Below, one piece after another: positions 1-7,013 of a DNA stretch of 12,986 bases; position 1 is the first letter of the stretch; every line of letters starts with the position of its first letter. Both the position numbers and the translations under genes were made by a program. The notes beneath the pieces were generated by a model. That model was not told the origin of the DNA. It did not search any database and saw only the letters and a program-made list of their open reading frames with translations. The stretch is from Micavibrio_A sp035759665 (GTDB lineage Bacteria; Pseudomonadota; Alphaproteobacteria; Micavibrionales; Micavibrionaceae): contig DASTUM010000164.1 in NCBI GenBank assembly GCA_035759665.1, forward strand, positions 1 to 12,986. Direction: 5' to 3'.

Positions 1-983
1 CGCCCGTGCGCGATACGAAAGACACCTACGACGACGCCGTACGCCGCCTCAAAAAAATCATGAGCCGCCTCGCCGATCCGGTGCCGGCCGCCGCGCTCCA
101 TCACGAAAGCAAACTGCAAACCCCGCTCAGGGTAGCCTCCAACCTCACGGAACAAAAATTCCACGCCATGGTCGAACAGGCCATCGACTACATACGCGCC
201 GGAGAAATCTTCCAGGTCGTTCTGGGCCAGAGCTTCTCAATGCCGTTCGACCTGCCCGGCTTTTCGCTTTACCGAAGCTTGCGACGCCTGAACCCCTCGC
301 CGTTCCTCTTCTATTTCAACTTCGGCGGCTTCCAGATCGTCGGCTCGTCCCCCGAAATTCTCGTGCGCGTGCGGAACCGCCGCGTCACCATCCGCCCCAT
401 AGCCGGAACCCGCCGCCGCGGCAAGACCGGCGAGGAAGACCGCGCCCTCGCCGAAGAACTCCTCGCCGATCCAAAGGAACGCGCCGAACACCTGATGCTC
501 CTCGATCTCGGCCGCAACGATGTCGGCCGCGTCGCGAAAACGGGCAGCGTAAAAGTCACCGAACGCTTCGTTATCGAACGCTACTCGCACGTCATGCACG
601 TCGTCTCGAATGTCGAAGGAGATTTGCGCGATGACCTGGACTCACTCGACGCCCTCTTCTCCGGATTCCCCGCAGGCACCGTCTCCGGCGCACCCAAAGT
701 CCGCGCCATGCAGATCATCGAAGAACTGGAACCCACCCGCCGCGGCTATTACGGCGGCTGCATCGGCTATCTCGACGGCAACGGCGATCTCGACACCTGC
801 ATCGCGCTCCGCACCGCGCTCGTGAAAGACGGCAAGGTTTACGTACAGGCGTCCGGCGGCATCGTCGCCGATTCAAAACCTGATTTCGAATTCAATGAAT
901 CTGTGATGAAGGCCCGGGCAATTGTTCAGGCAGCGGATCAAGCCGTATCCCACTCCCGTCAGCCCCCTCGGAAGAAGGCGTAA
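1..983 (+). CDS. trpE: Anthranilate synthase component I, C-terminal part (5' end outside window)
   Basis: This is the chorismate-binding catalytic subunit of anthranilate synthase, the first step of tryptophan synthesis, and it works with the TrpG amidotransferase encoded at 2358. The frame is open from the window edge (first full codon at position 3), so about the last 326 residues are present of a protein usually near 500. Visible family motifs are SSPEILV, RPIAGTRRRG, the LDLGRND block, ERYSHVMHVVSNVEG, FPAGTVSGAPKVRAM and ASGGIVADS, which together make up the chorismate-binding fold. The protein ends in a short basic tail (SRQPPRKKA) beyond the usual family end, and this tail lies antisense to the 3' end of the deacetylase gene (92 bp overlap). 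TrpE, rather than PabB or a salicylate or isochorismate synthase, is favoured by the trpG-trpD-trpC genes downstream. Confidence 0.95.
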   Translation, partial: PVRDTKDTYDDAVRRLKKIMSRLADPVPAAALHHESKLQTPLRVASNLTEQKFHAMVEQAIDYIRAGEIFQVVLGQSFSMPFDLPGFSLYRSLRRLNPSPFLFYFNFGGFQIVGSSPEILVRVRNRRVTIRPIAGTRRRGKTGEEDRALAEELLADPKERAEHLMLLDLGRNDVGRVAKTGSVKVTERFVIERYSHVMHVVSNVEGDLRDDLDSLDALFSGFPAGTVSGAPKVRAMQIIEELEPTRRGYYGGCIGYLDGNGDLDTCIALRTALVKDGKVYVQASGGIVADSKPDFEFNESVMKARAIVQAADQAVSHSRQPPRKKA

Positions 984-2208
984 CCTCCGGAAACATCTCC
1001 GGCGGCGGCGCGGGCGCCCCCGCAGCGGGATCAGGATCGGGAATGACAGCAGGCGGCGTACCGGCCACGACATCCCCACTCCGCTCCACGGCATCCCCGC
1101 GAAGGCGGGGATCCATCTCTTCACCCTGCCCACGGATTTCCGCTCCCGCTGCAATACTTTCTACAGCAGGCGGCGGAATGACGACAGGCACCAGGTCTTT
1201 CGGCTGTATCAGCAACTCCTTCACCGGCACCAGCTCTATCCCCTTCGCCTTCAGCGTCGGCAACCATTCCTTCAACGCCGCGATGGTATTGTCCTTCGGA
1301 TGCCCAATGGCAATCGCATAGCCACGCCGCAGCGCCAACTCTTCCGTATGCTTCAACGCCTTCCGCGCAAACTCCAACGTCTCCACATGATCGATAAACA
1401 CATCACGCTCCGCAAACGGCACGCCGCCCATCTGCGCCTCGCCCGCCGCGACGCTTTTAGGATTGGTCTTGGAATCGACGAAAAACAGCCCCTTGCTCTT
1501 GAGCGTCTTCATCAACCGCTCCATCTTCCCACCGTCCGCGGTCAAACGGCTGCCCATATGGTTGTTGATTCCCTCATACCCATCAAAACTTTTCAGCATG
1601 ACATCGAACGCCTTGTCGAACTCCTCGCCCGTCATCGCCTCCTTCAAACCGCCGGGGCCGATATTGATCGTCCCATCCATCGCCTCCATCGGCGTATGGA
1701 TAATCAGCGAATGCCCCTTCTTTTTCCCGATCTCCGCATACTCTTTCGTCTTCGTCCCGTACGGCAAAAAGGCGAGCGTCACCGGCGCGGGCAAATCCAT
1801 CACCGCGCGGCTGCGTTTCAAATCCATGCCCAGATCGTCAATGATGATCGCCACCTTGGGCGCGCCATGCGGGATAAAGGCCTTCTTGTCGATCTTCGGC
1901 TTTTCCTTCTCCACGGGCGGCAGAGGCGTCGGCGGCGCTGCCTTTTCCTCATGCATATCTTCGGGCAGCGGCAGCGGCGCTTCAAAATACTCATACCCGT
2001 CTTCCGGCCTCACAATGGCCGGCGGCACGGGCGGGGGGTCTTCCTGCAATTCCTTCTGGGCCGCGATTTTGCGGGCATAGTCCTCCCGCGCGGAATCGAT
2101 ATAAGGCCGCGATCCGCCGAAAACGAACTGGTCGCAGATAATCATCAGCACCACGGCAATGGCGACGAATTTGGCTGTTCCCGGTTCGACAGATCGGCCC
2201 TTTTTCAT
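892..2208 (-). CDS. Divergent polysaccharide deacetylase family protein (YibQ/DUF610-like), membrane anchored
   Basis: 438 residues. Residues about 12-32 form one hydrophobic segment, so the protein is probably anchored in the inner membrane with the rest in the periplasm. A Pro/Glu/Lys-rich linker (about 40-110) leads to the NodB-like domain (about 115-335), with VAIIIDDLGMD, HTPMEAMDG, NNHMGSRLT, FFVDSKTNP and IAIGHPKDN. This arrangement is typical of the divergent polysaccharide deacetylase family (PF04748). Its substrate is not well defined, though a cell-wall or polysaccharide target is expected. Residues after about 340 are low-complexity and Pro-rich, with no family signature. Residues 365-372 (MDPRLRGD) are the translation of a perfect palindrome, and the last codons run antisense to the trpE end. 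The start is ATG at 2208 with a weak G-rich stretch upstream. It sits on the opposite strand between trpE and trpG, so it interrupts the trp cluster. Confidence 0.88.
   Translation of the reverse strand: MKKGRSVEPGTAKFVAIAVVLMIICDQFVFGGSRPYIDSAREDYARKIAAQKELQEDPPPVPPAIVRPEDGYEYFEAPLPLPEDMHEEKAAPPTPLPPVEKEKPKIDKKAFIPHGAPKVAIIIDDLGMDLKRSRAVMDLPAPVTLAFLPYGTKTKEYAEIGKKKGHSLIIHTPMEAMDGTINIGPGGLKEAMTGEEFDKAFDVMLKSFDGYEGINNHMGSRLTADGGKMERLMKTLKSKGLFFVDSKTNPKSVAAGEAQMGGVPFAERDVFIDHVETLEFARKALKHTEELALRRGYAIAIGHPKDNTIAALKEWLPTLKAKGIELVPVKELLIQPKDLVPVVIPPPAVESIAAGAEIRGQGEEMDPRLRGDAVERSGDVVAGTPPAVIPDPDPAAGAPAPPPEMFPEVTPSSEGADGSGIRLDPLPEQLPGPSSQIH
1093..1112. repeat. Perfect 8-bp palindrome (CCCCGC type) inside the deacetylase coding sequence
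   Basis: An 8-bp stem with a 4-nt loop (ATCCCCGC GAAG GCGGGGAT). On the minus strand it is read as MDPRLRGD in the deacetylase's disordered tail. The sequence belongs to a dispersed palindrome type common in proteobacterial genomes (recalled, not searched). It keeps the reading frame open, as Rickettsia palindromic elements do when they sit inside genes. Confidence 0.75.
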
Positions 2209-2268
2209 AGCCGCCAGCCTACCCTACCTCGCCCGCCCCGAAAAGTCGCTTTTCCGTCCCTCCCACCC

Positions 2269-2314
2269 GTCATTGCGAGGACCCCGGACTTGATCCGGGG
2301 GACGCGGCAATCCA
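2269..2314 (+). repeat. Dispersed repeat copy 1, with centre replaced by another palindrome
   Basis: Outer arms GTCATTGCGAGG (2269-2280) and GACGCGGCAATCCA (2301-2314) match the other four copies. Instead of the usual AGCGNAGC centre it carries a perfect inverted repeat, CCCCGGA (2282-2288) and TCCGGGG (2294-2300), with a 5-nt loop. It lies between the deacetylase start and trpG. Confidence 0.85.
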
Positions 2315-2357
2315 CGTTTGTCTGGACTTCCTTCCACCGCCAAGCCATAAATCTCGA

Positions 2358-2930
2358 ATGATTTTGCTCATAGATAATTATGACAGCTTCACCTACAACC
2401 TCGTCCAGTATCTCGGCGATCTGGGCCAGGAAGCCGCTGTTCACCGCAACGACAAAATCACGGTGCAAGACGCACTCGCCCTGAAACCTTCCGGCATCGT
2501 CATCTCCCCCGGCCCGTCAGACCCCGACCACGCCGGAATCTGCATGCCCCTCATCAAAGCGGCGGCGTCGGAAAAAATCCCCCTCTTCGGCGTCTGCCTG
2601 GGCCTGCAAGCCATCGGCCAGTCCTTCGGCGGCAAAGTGATCCGCGCGCCCGAACCTCTGCACGGCAAAATTTCCGACATCCACCACAAAGGCGAAGGCG
2701 TCTTCGCAGGGCTCCCCACGCCCTTCCGCGCCACCCGCTACCATTCCCTGATCGTCGAGCGCGACACCCTCCCCGCCGACCTGCACATCACGGCGGAAAC
2801 CGCCGACGGCCTCATCATGGGCCTCGCTCACAAATCCGCGCCCATCCATTCGGTGCAATTCCACCCCGAAAGCATCGAAACCGAGCACGGCCACGCCATC
2901 CTCAAAAATTTTGTAAAGGCACTGGCATGA
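2358..2930 (+). CDS. trpG: Anthranilate synthase component II, glutamine amidotransferase
   Basis: 190 residues, the usual length for a stand-alone TrpG/PabA. It hydrolyses glutamine and channels ammonia to TrpE for anthranilate formation. Class I amidotransferase features are clear: N-terminal LLIDNYDSFTYNL, oxyanion-loop SPGPSDP (50-56), nucleophile Cys80 in GVCLGLQAIGQ, LHGK (101-104), and His169/Glu171 in VQFHPESIET. The ATG at 2358 begins exactly at the family's conserved N terminus, although no good Shine-Dalgarno sequence precedes it. It could also serve aminodeoxychorismate synthase (PabA role), as amphibolic TrpG proteins do in some bacteria (inference). trpD follows after a 57-bp gap that is largely filled by a repeat. 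The separation from trpE by an antisense gene suggests that trpG-trpD-trpC has its own promoter, but I could not identify one. Confidence 0.96.
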   Translation: MILLIDNYDSFTYNLVQYLGDLGQEAAVHRNDKITVQDALALKPSGIVISPGPSDPDHAGICMPLIKAAASEKIPLFGVCLGLQAIGQSFGGKVIRAPEPLHGKISDIHHKGEGVFAGLPTPFRATRYHSLIVERDTLPADLHITAETADGLIMGLAHKSAPIHSVQFHPESIETEHGHAILKNFVKALA

Positions 2931-2940
2931 CCCCTTTCCC

Positions 2941-2975
2941 GTCATTGCGAGAAGCGAAGCGACGCGGCAATCCAG
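2941..2975 (+). repeat. Dispersed repeat copy 2, between trpG and trpD
   Basis: 35 bp, from GTCATTGCGAGAAG to GACGCGGCAATCCAG. It fills most of the trpG-trpD gap and ends 12 bp before the trpD start codon, immediately before the likely trpD ribosome binding site (AGGA at 2978-2981). Confidence 0.88.
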
Positions 2976-2987
2976 ACAGGATATAGA

Positions 2988-3995
2988 ATGACCGACTTCA
3001 CCCAATACCTAACCAAAGCCCGCGAACGCATTGTCTTCACTCCCGAAGAAATGGCCGACTGCATCGGCCTTCTCATGCAGGGCGGGGCCTCCGAAGACGA
3101 AGCCGCGGAATTCTTGACCGTCCTCTCCGCCCGCGGCGAAACCGCCGGCGAAATCGCGGGGGCCGCCCGCGCCCTGCGCCTGCGCGCCGCCACCATCGAC
3201 GCGCCCAAAGGCGCCATCGACTGCTGCGGCACCGGCGGCGACGGGCTTTCCACCCTCAACATCTCCACCGCCGTGGCCCTCGTTGCCGCCGCCTGTGGCG
3301 CTCCCGTGGCCAAGCACGGCAACCGCTCCGCCTCATCCAAATCCGGTGCAGCGGACGTCCTCGAAAAACTCGGCGTCAACCTGATGCTTTCCCGCGACAC
3401 CCAGGAACAGGCGCTCAAGGAACTCAACTTCTGCTTCCTCATGGCGCCCAACCACCACGCCGCCATGAAAAACGTCGCAGGGATTCGCAAAAAACTCGGC
3501 ACCCGCACGATCTTCAATCTTCTCGGCCCCCTCGCCAATCCGGCAGGCACGAAAAAACAGCTCGTCGGCGTGTTCGCCGAACGCTGGATCGTGCCGATGG
3601 CGCAGGCACTCCAATCGCTCGGATGCGAAAAGGCCCTCGTCGTCCACGGCGAAGACGGCCTCGACGAAATCACGCTCACGGGCCGTACCCGCATCGCCAT
3701 TTTGAAAAACGACATCGTCACCGAGGCCACTTTGCTCCCACGCGATTTCGGCCTCCCCGTAATTACCCTGGAAAAAATCAAAGGCGGCGATTCCACCCAG
3801 AACGCCGCCGCGCTCCTGAACATTCTCAACGGCGCGCACAACGATTACCGCCTTATCGTCCTTGCCAACGCCGCCGCCGTGCTCACCCTGCACGACGACC
3901 GTCCCCTGCGCGAAGGCGTACAGGCCGCCGCCGAAGCCCTCGACACCGGCAAAGCCTTGAATGTTCTGAACGCCTACAGGGAACTCCGCGCATGA
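2988..3995 (+). CDS. trpD: Anthranilate phosphoribosyltransferase
   Basis: 335 residues, normal for the family. It transfers the phosphoribosyl group of PRPP to anthranilate (second step of the tryptophan pathway, cytosol). The N-terminal helical domain (about 1-70) is followed by the PRPP-binding CGTGGDGLSTLNIST (80-94), KHGNRSASSKSG (109-120), the anthranilate-site region NHHAAMKNVAGIRKKLGTRT (155-174), FNLLGPLANPA (176-186) and VVHGEDGLDEIT (218-229). The last part keeps the GGDSTQNA element. The ATG at 2988 is preceded by AGGA at 6-nt spacing. Its stop overlaps the trpC start (ATGA), which implies translational coupling. Nothing suggests loss of activity. Confidence 0.97.
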   Translation: MTDFTQYLTKARERIVFTPEEMADCIGLLMQGGASEDEAAEFLTVLSARGETAGEIAGAARALRLRAATIDAPKGAIDCCGTGGDGLSTLNISTAVALVAAACGAPVAKHGNRSASSKSGAADVLEKLGVNLMLSRDTQEQALKELNFCFLMAPNHHAAMKNVAGIRKKLGTRTIFNLLGPLANPAGTKKQLVGVFAERWIVPMAQALQSLGCEKALVVHGEDGLDEITLTGRTRIAILKNDIVTEATLLPRDFGLPVITLEKIKGGDSTQNAAALLNILNGAHNDYRLIVLANAAAVLTLHDDRPLREGVQAAAEALDTGKALNVLNAYRELRA

Positions 3996-4768
3996 CAATC
4001 CTCGTCCGCATCTGCTCCGACAAGCTCGGCCACATCGAACGTCAGCGCGCCCTCGTCCCCTATTCCGCGCTCGAAAAGAAAATCGCGGACGCGCTTCCGA
4101 CGCGCGGCTTCATCAACGCCCTCAAACAAAAATCCCCCGCCCTGATCGCCGAAGTCAAAAAAGCCTCACCCAGCAAAGGCATCATCCGCGCCGATTTCGA
4201 CCCGGTGAAAATCGCGAAAATCTACGAAGACAACGGCGCATCCTGCATCTCGGTCCTCACCGACGAACTCTATTTCCAAGGCAGGGACGAATATCTAGCG
4301 CAAATCCGCCAGGCCGTTTCCCTGCCGCTCCTGCGCAAGGATTTCATGCTCGAAGATTATCAAATTCTGGAATCCCGCGCCCTCGGCGCCGACTGCATCC
4401 TCCTCATCATGGCGGCCTTAACGGACGCCCAGGCAAAAACCCTCTACGCGCTCGCCACCGATCTTTCGCTAGACACCCTCTTCGAAGTCCACGACGAAGA
4501 AGAACTGGAACGCGCCCTCGCGCTCAACCCGCAAATGGTCGGCGTCAACAACCGCAACCTCAAAACCCTCGACGTGGATTTAGGAACCGGCCTAAACCTG
4601 GCCGCCTCCATCCCCGACAACCTCCTGAAAGTCGCCGAAAGCGGCATACCCGATTTCGAAACCTTCGAAACTTTTCAAGCGGCAGGGTTTAGCGCGTTTC
4701 TAATCGGTGAGAGTTTGATGCGTGAAAATGATATCGGAAAAGCAACCCGCGCCATTCTCGGCGCATGA
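3992..4768 (+). CDS. trpC: Indole-3-glycerol phosphate synthase
   Basis: 258 residues, a (beta/alpha)8-barrel enzyme that converts carboxyphenylamino-deoxyribulose phosphate to indole-3-glycerol phosphate. Family motifs in order: LIAEVKKASPSKG (catalytic Lys region), ASCISVLTDELYFQG, LPLLRKDFMLEDYQI, GADCILLIMA, TLFEVHDEEEL, MVGVNNRNLKTLDVD and VAESGI. The frame extends upstream into trpD, but ATG 3992 is chosen because the family N terminus begins there and it overlaps the trpD TGA by ATGA. It is a single-domain TrpC without a fused TrpF; trpF and trpAB are not in the window. The final stretch from about 4681 is slightly richer in AT and rarer codons than the body of the gene. Confidence 0.97.
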   Translation: MTILVRICSDKLGHIERQRALVPYSALEKKIADALPTRGFINALKQKSPALIAEVKKASPSKGIIRADFDPVKIAKIYEDNGASCISVLTDELYFQGRDEYLAQIRQAVSLPLLRKDFMLEDYQILESRALGADCILLIMAALTDAQAKTLYALATDLSLDTLFEVHDEEELERALALNPQMVGVNNRNLKTLDVDLGTGLNLAASIPDNLLKVAESGIPDFETFETFQAAGFSAFLIGESLMRENDIGKATRAILGA

Positions 4769-4776
4769 TCATTGCG

Positions 4777-4782
4777 AAGGAG
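4777..4782 (+). promoter_or_regulatory. Ribosome binding site that fixes the VIT-family start at 4790
   Basis: AAGGAG with 7-nt spacing to ATG 4790. The frame is also open back to a TTG at 4772, but that codon lies upstream of this site, so 4790 is the better start. The flanking TCATTGCGAAGGAG resembles the left arm of the dispersed repeat. Confidence 0.75.
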
Positions 4783-4789
4783 ACGGGTC

Positions 4790-5500
4790 ATGCCACATCG
4801 TTTTACCGAACGTCACATCGAACGTCACCGGATGCAACGCTCCGGGTGGCTGCGCGCCGCCGTACTAGGCGCGAATGACGGCATCATTTCTGTCTCCAGC
4901 CTCGTCATCGGTATCGCCTCGGCGGACACATCGCAATCCTATCTTCTCCTATCGGGCATAACGGCGCTTGTCGCGGGGGCGATGTCCATGGCCGCTGGAG
5001 AATATGTGTCCGTGAGCTCGCAATCCGACACCGAAAATGCCGACCTCGAACGTGAGCGCAGGGAACTTGTCGAAATGCCCGCCGTCGAACTGAACGAACT
5101 TACGCAGATTTACGTGGAGCGCGGCGTTAAAACGGAACTTGCGCGTCAGGTCGCGGCGCAGATGATGAAGAAAGACGCGCTTGGCGTTCATGCGCGCGAA
5201 GAACTCGGCATCTCGGAAATCACGGCCGCGCGCCCGCTTCAGGCGGCATTGGCATCCGCGGGCGCTTTCTCGCTTGGTGCAATCTTCCCTGTGATCGCTG
5301 CACTCGCCATTCCCCTGAATGTGTTTGTCCCTGTATCCTTCGTCCTGTGCATCGCACTGCTCGGCGCGCTCGGCGCGTTTGCCGCCAAAATCGGCGGCGC
5401 TCCGCCCTTGAAACCGGCACTGCGCGTCATGTTCTGGGGTGCTGCCGCAATGGCGCTTAGCGCGGTGATCGGCAACATCATGGGCGTTACCGTTTCCTGA
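4790..5500 (+). CDS. VIT1/CCC1-family membrane protein (putative iron/manganese transporter)
   Basis: 236 residues from ATG 4790. VIT/CCC1 (DUF125, PF01988) proteins move Fe2+ or Mn2+ across membranes. The N terminus has the family block GWLRAAVLGANDGIISVSSLVIG, then a hydrophobic segment with the AGAMSMAAGEYVSVSSQSD block, a charged helical middle (about residues 80-145, rich in Glu, Arg and Lys: the cytosolic metal-binding/linker region of the family), and three further hydrophobic segments to the C terminus, the last including GAAAMALSAVIGNIMG. About five membrane segments are expected. It starts 21 bp after trpC and may be cotranscribed with it, but it has no role in tryptophan synthesis. 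In relatives I recall moaC/moeA in this place. It converges with the HECFH gene across a 24-bp gap that holds no evident terminator. Metal specificity cannot be read from sequence. Confidence 0.9.
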   Translation: MPHRFTERHIERHRMQRSGWLRAAVLGANDGIISVSSLVIGIASADTSQSYLLLSGITALVAGAMSMAAGEYVSVSSQSDTENADLERERRELVEMPAVELNELTQIYVERGVKTELARQVAAQMMKKDALGVHAREELGISEITAARPLQAALASAGAFSLGAIFPVIAALAIPLNVFVPVSFVLCIALLGALGAFAAKIGGAPPLKPALRVMFWGAAAMALSAVIGNIMGVTVS

Positions 5501-5524
5501 AAACGCCCGCTTTAAAAGAAAAAT

Positions 5525-6055
5525 CTACGGCGCTCGATAACACGCCATAATATCCGCCATACGCTCCGCGCCCCTGCCGGATGATACCGCGTCGATCATC
5601 GGCGCGATCGAGAACATCTCCTCTTCGCTCGCGTGGAATTCATCGCGCATACGTGTTGCCGCGGAACAATCGGCATTGTCCTCCATCTCGCGCTTCGCCT
5701 TCTCGCCGCCGCCTTGAATGGAAAGATAGGCCTTCCGCGCATCGCCCGAGGAAAGATGGAAACATTCATGCAGGAAAACAAACCGGCCTGCGCTCTGGTT
5801 GATGCTATCTATAAAGGGCGCGCTGTAACCGATCACCGGCTCTTGCGCCGTGTCGGCGTTCATATACCGCGCGGCGGCAAACATGATGGTGTAGATTTGG
5901 CCTCTGGCCTGCCGCTGGTATTGATCGTCGGTCATATAGGTGACGCGGGCGCCATGATCGTCGGCGCAGGCCGGAAACTCCGCCGTCTGCGCGTGCAGTG
6001 TTTCTCCCGCCACGATCGTCGCGAATGCCGCCGCCGCTATAACCGCTTTCGACAT
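5525..6055 (-). CDS. Secreted HExxH-motif protein, putative zinc metallopeptidase
   Basis: 176 residues. Residues 1-22 look like a Sec signal peptide (hydrophobic Ala-rich core, likely cleavage after LHA, before Gln23), so the mature protein would be periplasmic or secreted. FVFLHECFHLSSGD (93-105) contains HExxH at 96-100. Twenty-five residues later comes EDNADC (125-130), which fits the E-x-x-A-D third-ligand motif of gluzincin-type peptidases. The mature protein has four cysteines (30, 98, 130, 172), two of them next to the presumed metal ligands, so disulfides are possible. I do not recognise a named family; peptidase activity is inferred from the two motifs only. The start ATG at 6055 has a strong AGGGGG at 6061-6066 (minus strand) with 5-nt spacing. 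It diverges from lexA across 190 bp; a TTGACA at 6108-6113 on the minus strand could be its -35, but I found no well-spaced -10. Confidence 0.75.
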   Translation of the reverse strand: MSKAVIAAAAFATIVAGETLHAQTAEFPACADDHGARVTYMTDDQYQRQARGQIYTIMFAAARYMNADTAQEPVIGYSAPFIDSINQSAGRFVFLHECFHLSSGDARKAYLSIQGGGEKAKREMEDNADCSAATRMRDEFHASEEEMFSIAPMIDAVSSGRGAERMADIMACYRAP

Positions 6056-6167
6056 AATATCCCCCTGCGTCCAATGATAGACATAACAATGACTTAAAAT
6101 TACCGCTTGTCAAAGAAAGGAATGCGCCGCTTGTTCTTTTTTATCAGAAGTTTTTTCACGCGCCCCT

Positions 6168-6196
6168 TTGACACAGACCAAGAACAGGTGTAGAAC
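6168..6196 (+). promoter_or_regulatory. lexA promoter (TTGACA-N17-TAGAAC)
   Basis: Perfect -35 TTGACA at 6168-6173, then a 17-bp spacer, then -10-like TAGAAC at 6191-6196. Transcription would begin near 6203, leaving a leader of about 43 nt before ATG 6246. The -10 overlaps the LexA half-sites, so repressor binding would block RNA polymerase. Confidence 0.75.
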
Positions 6197-6207
6197 AGTA
6201 GAAGAAC
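6182..6207 (+). promoter_or_regulatory. LexA operator: three GAAC half-sites at exact 11-bp spacing
   Basis: GAAC occurs at 6182-6185, 6193-6196 and 6204-6207, each separated by 7 bp, giving two overlapping GAAC-N7-GAAC boxes. The direct-repeat GTTC-N7-GTTC form (GAAC-N7-GAAC when read on the other strand) is the known alphaproteobacterial LexA box. Its place over the lexA promoter indicates autorepression. Confidence 0.85.
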
Positions 6208-6245
6208 AAACATCCCTAACCCGTTCAAACCGCAGGAATCCGCCG

Positions 6246-6923
6246 ATGCTCACGAAAAAGCAGAAAGATTTGCTCCTTTTCATCCATGAACGCATGAAGG
6301 CGGGCGACATTGCCCCCTCGTTCGATGAAATGCGCGATGCTCTTTCGCTCAAATCCAAATCCGGAATCCACCGCCTGATCACCGGCCTTGTCGAGCGCGG
6401 CTATCTGGAGCGACTGCCCCACCGCGCGCGCGCGCTGGAGGTGAAAAAACTTCCCGAAGGCTATTCGCCAAAAACCAACGACAATTCCAGGGCGTCCTCT
6501 CAAACCCGCGAAATCAACGCCGTCATCGCCGCCGCCGCGATGCGCACGCTCCCGATGCACGGCCGCATCGCCGCCGGTACGCCTATCGAGGCAATCCGCG
6601 ACGACAACACCACGATCGACGTTCCCAACAACATGGTCGGCTCCGGCCACCACTACGCTCTCGAAATCGACGGCGATTCCATGGTCAATGTGGGAATTCA
6701 GGACGGCGATACCGTCATCATCAAGAAATGCGACACCGCTGAAGACGGCGCTATCGTCGTGGCCCTCGTCGATGGCGAGGAAGTGACTCTCAAACGCCTC
6801 AAGCGCGAGCGCGGGATGATTCATCTCATCCCCGAAAACGACAAATACGAAACCCGCACCTTCGAATCCCACCGCGTCCAAATTCAAGGCCGCCTGGTCT
6901 CCCTGATGCGCACCTACCACTAA
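6246..6923 (+). CDS. lexA: LexA repressor, SOS regulator
   Basis: 225 residues. It represses SOS genes and inactivates itself by RecA-stimulated self-cleavage. The N-terminal winged-helix DNA-binding domain (about 1-68) begins MLTKKQKDLLLFIHERM and includes the recognition-helix region SLKSKSGIHRLITGLVERG. A flexible linker (about 70-98) leads to the peptidase domain: cleavage site Ala110-Gly111 (GRIAAGTP), catalytic Ser145 in EIDGDSMVN, and catalytic Lys183 in EVTLKRLKRE. All autoproteolysis residues are present. ATG 6246 is chosen because it matches the family N terminus and has AGGA at 8-nt spacing. The frame is open further upstream, but the earlier start candidates fall within the promoter. 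Regulation is by its own operator at 6182-6207. comEC lies convergently downstream. Confidence 0.97.
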   Translation: MLTKKQKDLLLFIHERMKAGDIAPSFDEMRDALSLKSKSGIHRLITGLVERGYLERLPHRARALEVKKLPEGYSPKTNDNSRASSQTREINAVIAAAAMRTLPMHGRIAAGTPIEAIRDDNTTIDVPNNMVGSGHHYALEIDGDSMVNVGIQDGDTVIIKKCDTAEDGAIVVALVDGEEVTLKRLKRERGMIHLIPENDKYETRTFESHRVQIQGRLVSLMRTYH

Positions 6924-6941
6924 CCGCCAGCACCCTCATCC

Positions 6942-6976
6942 GTCATTGCGAGGAGCGCAGCGACGCGGCAACCCAG
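6942..6976 (+). repeat. Dispersed repeat copy 3, between lexA and comEC 3' ends
   Basis: 35 bp, GTCATTGCGAGGAGCGCAGC through CGACGCGGCAACCCAG. It lies in the 90-bp gap between the two convergent stop codons (lexA and comEC), where no T-tailed hairpin was seen. Confidence 0.9.
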
Positions 6977-7013
6977 CAGCACATCATCAACACAACAGCA
7001 CTTTTGTGGCTCT

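Noticed and set aside
2318..2351. TTGTCT ... CATAAA as a trpG promoter
   Set aside because: The spacer would be 22 bp and both hexamers are poor.
922..2361. Long plus-strand open frame (479 codons) across the deacetylase gene
   Set aside because: Arg/His/Gln-rich composition with no recognisable motif; it mirrors the clearly conserved deacetylase on the minus strand.
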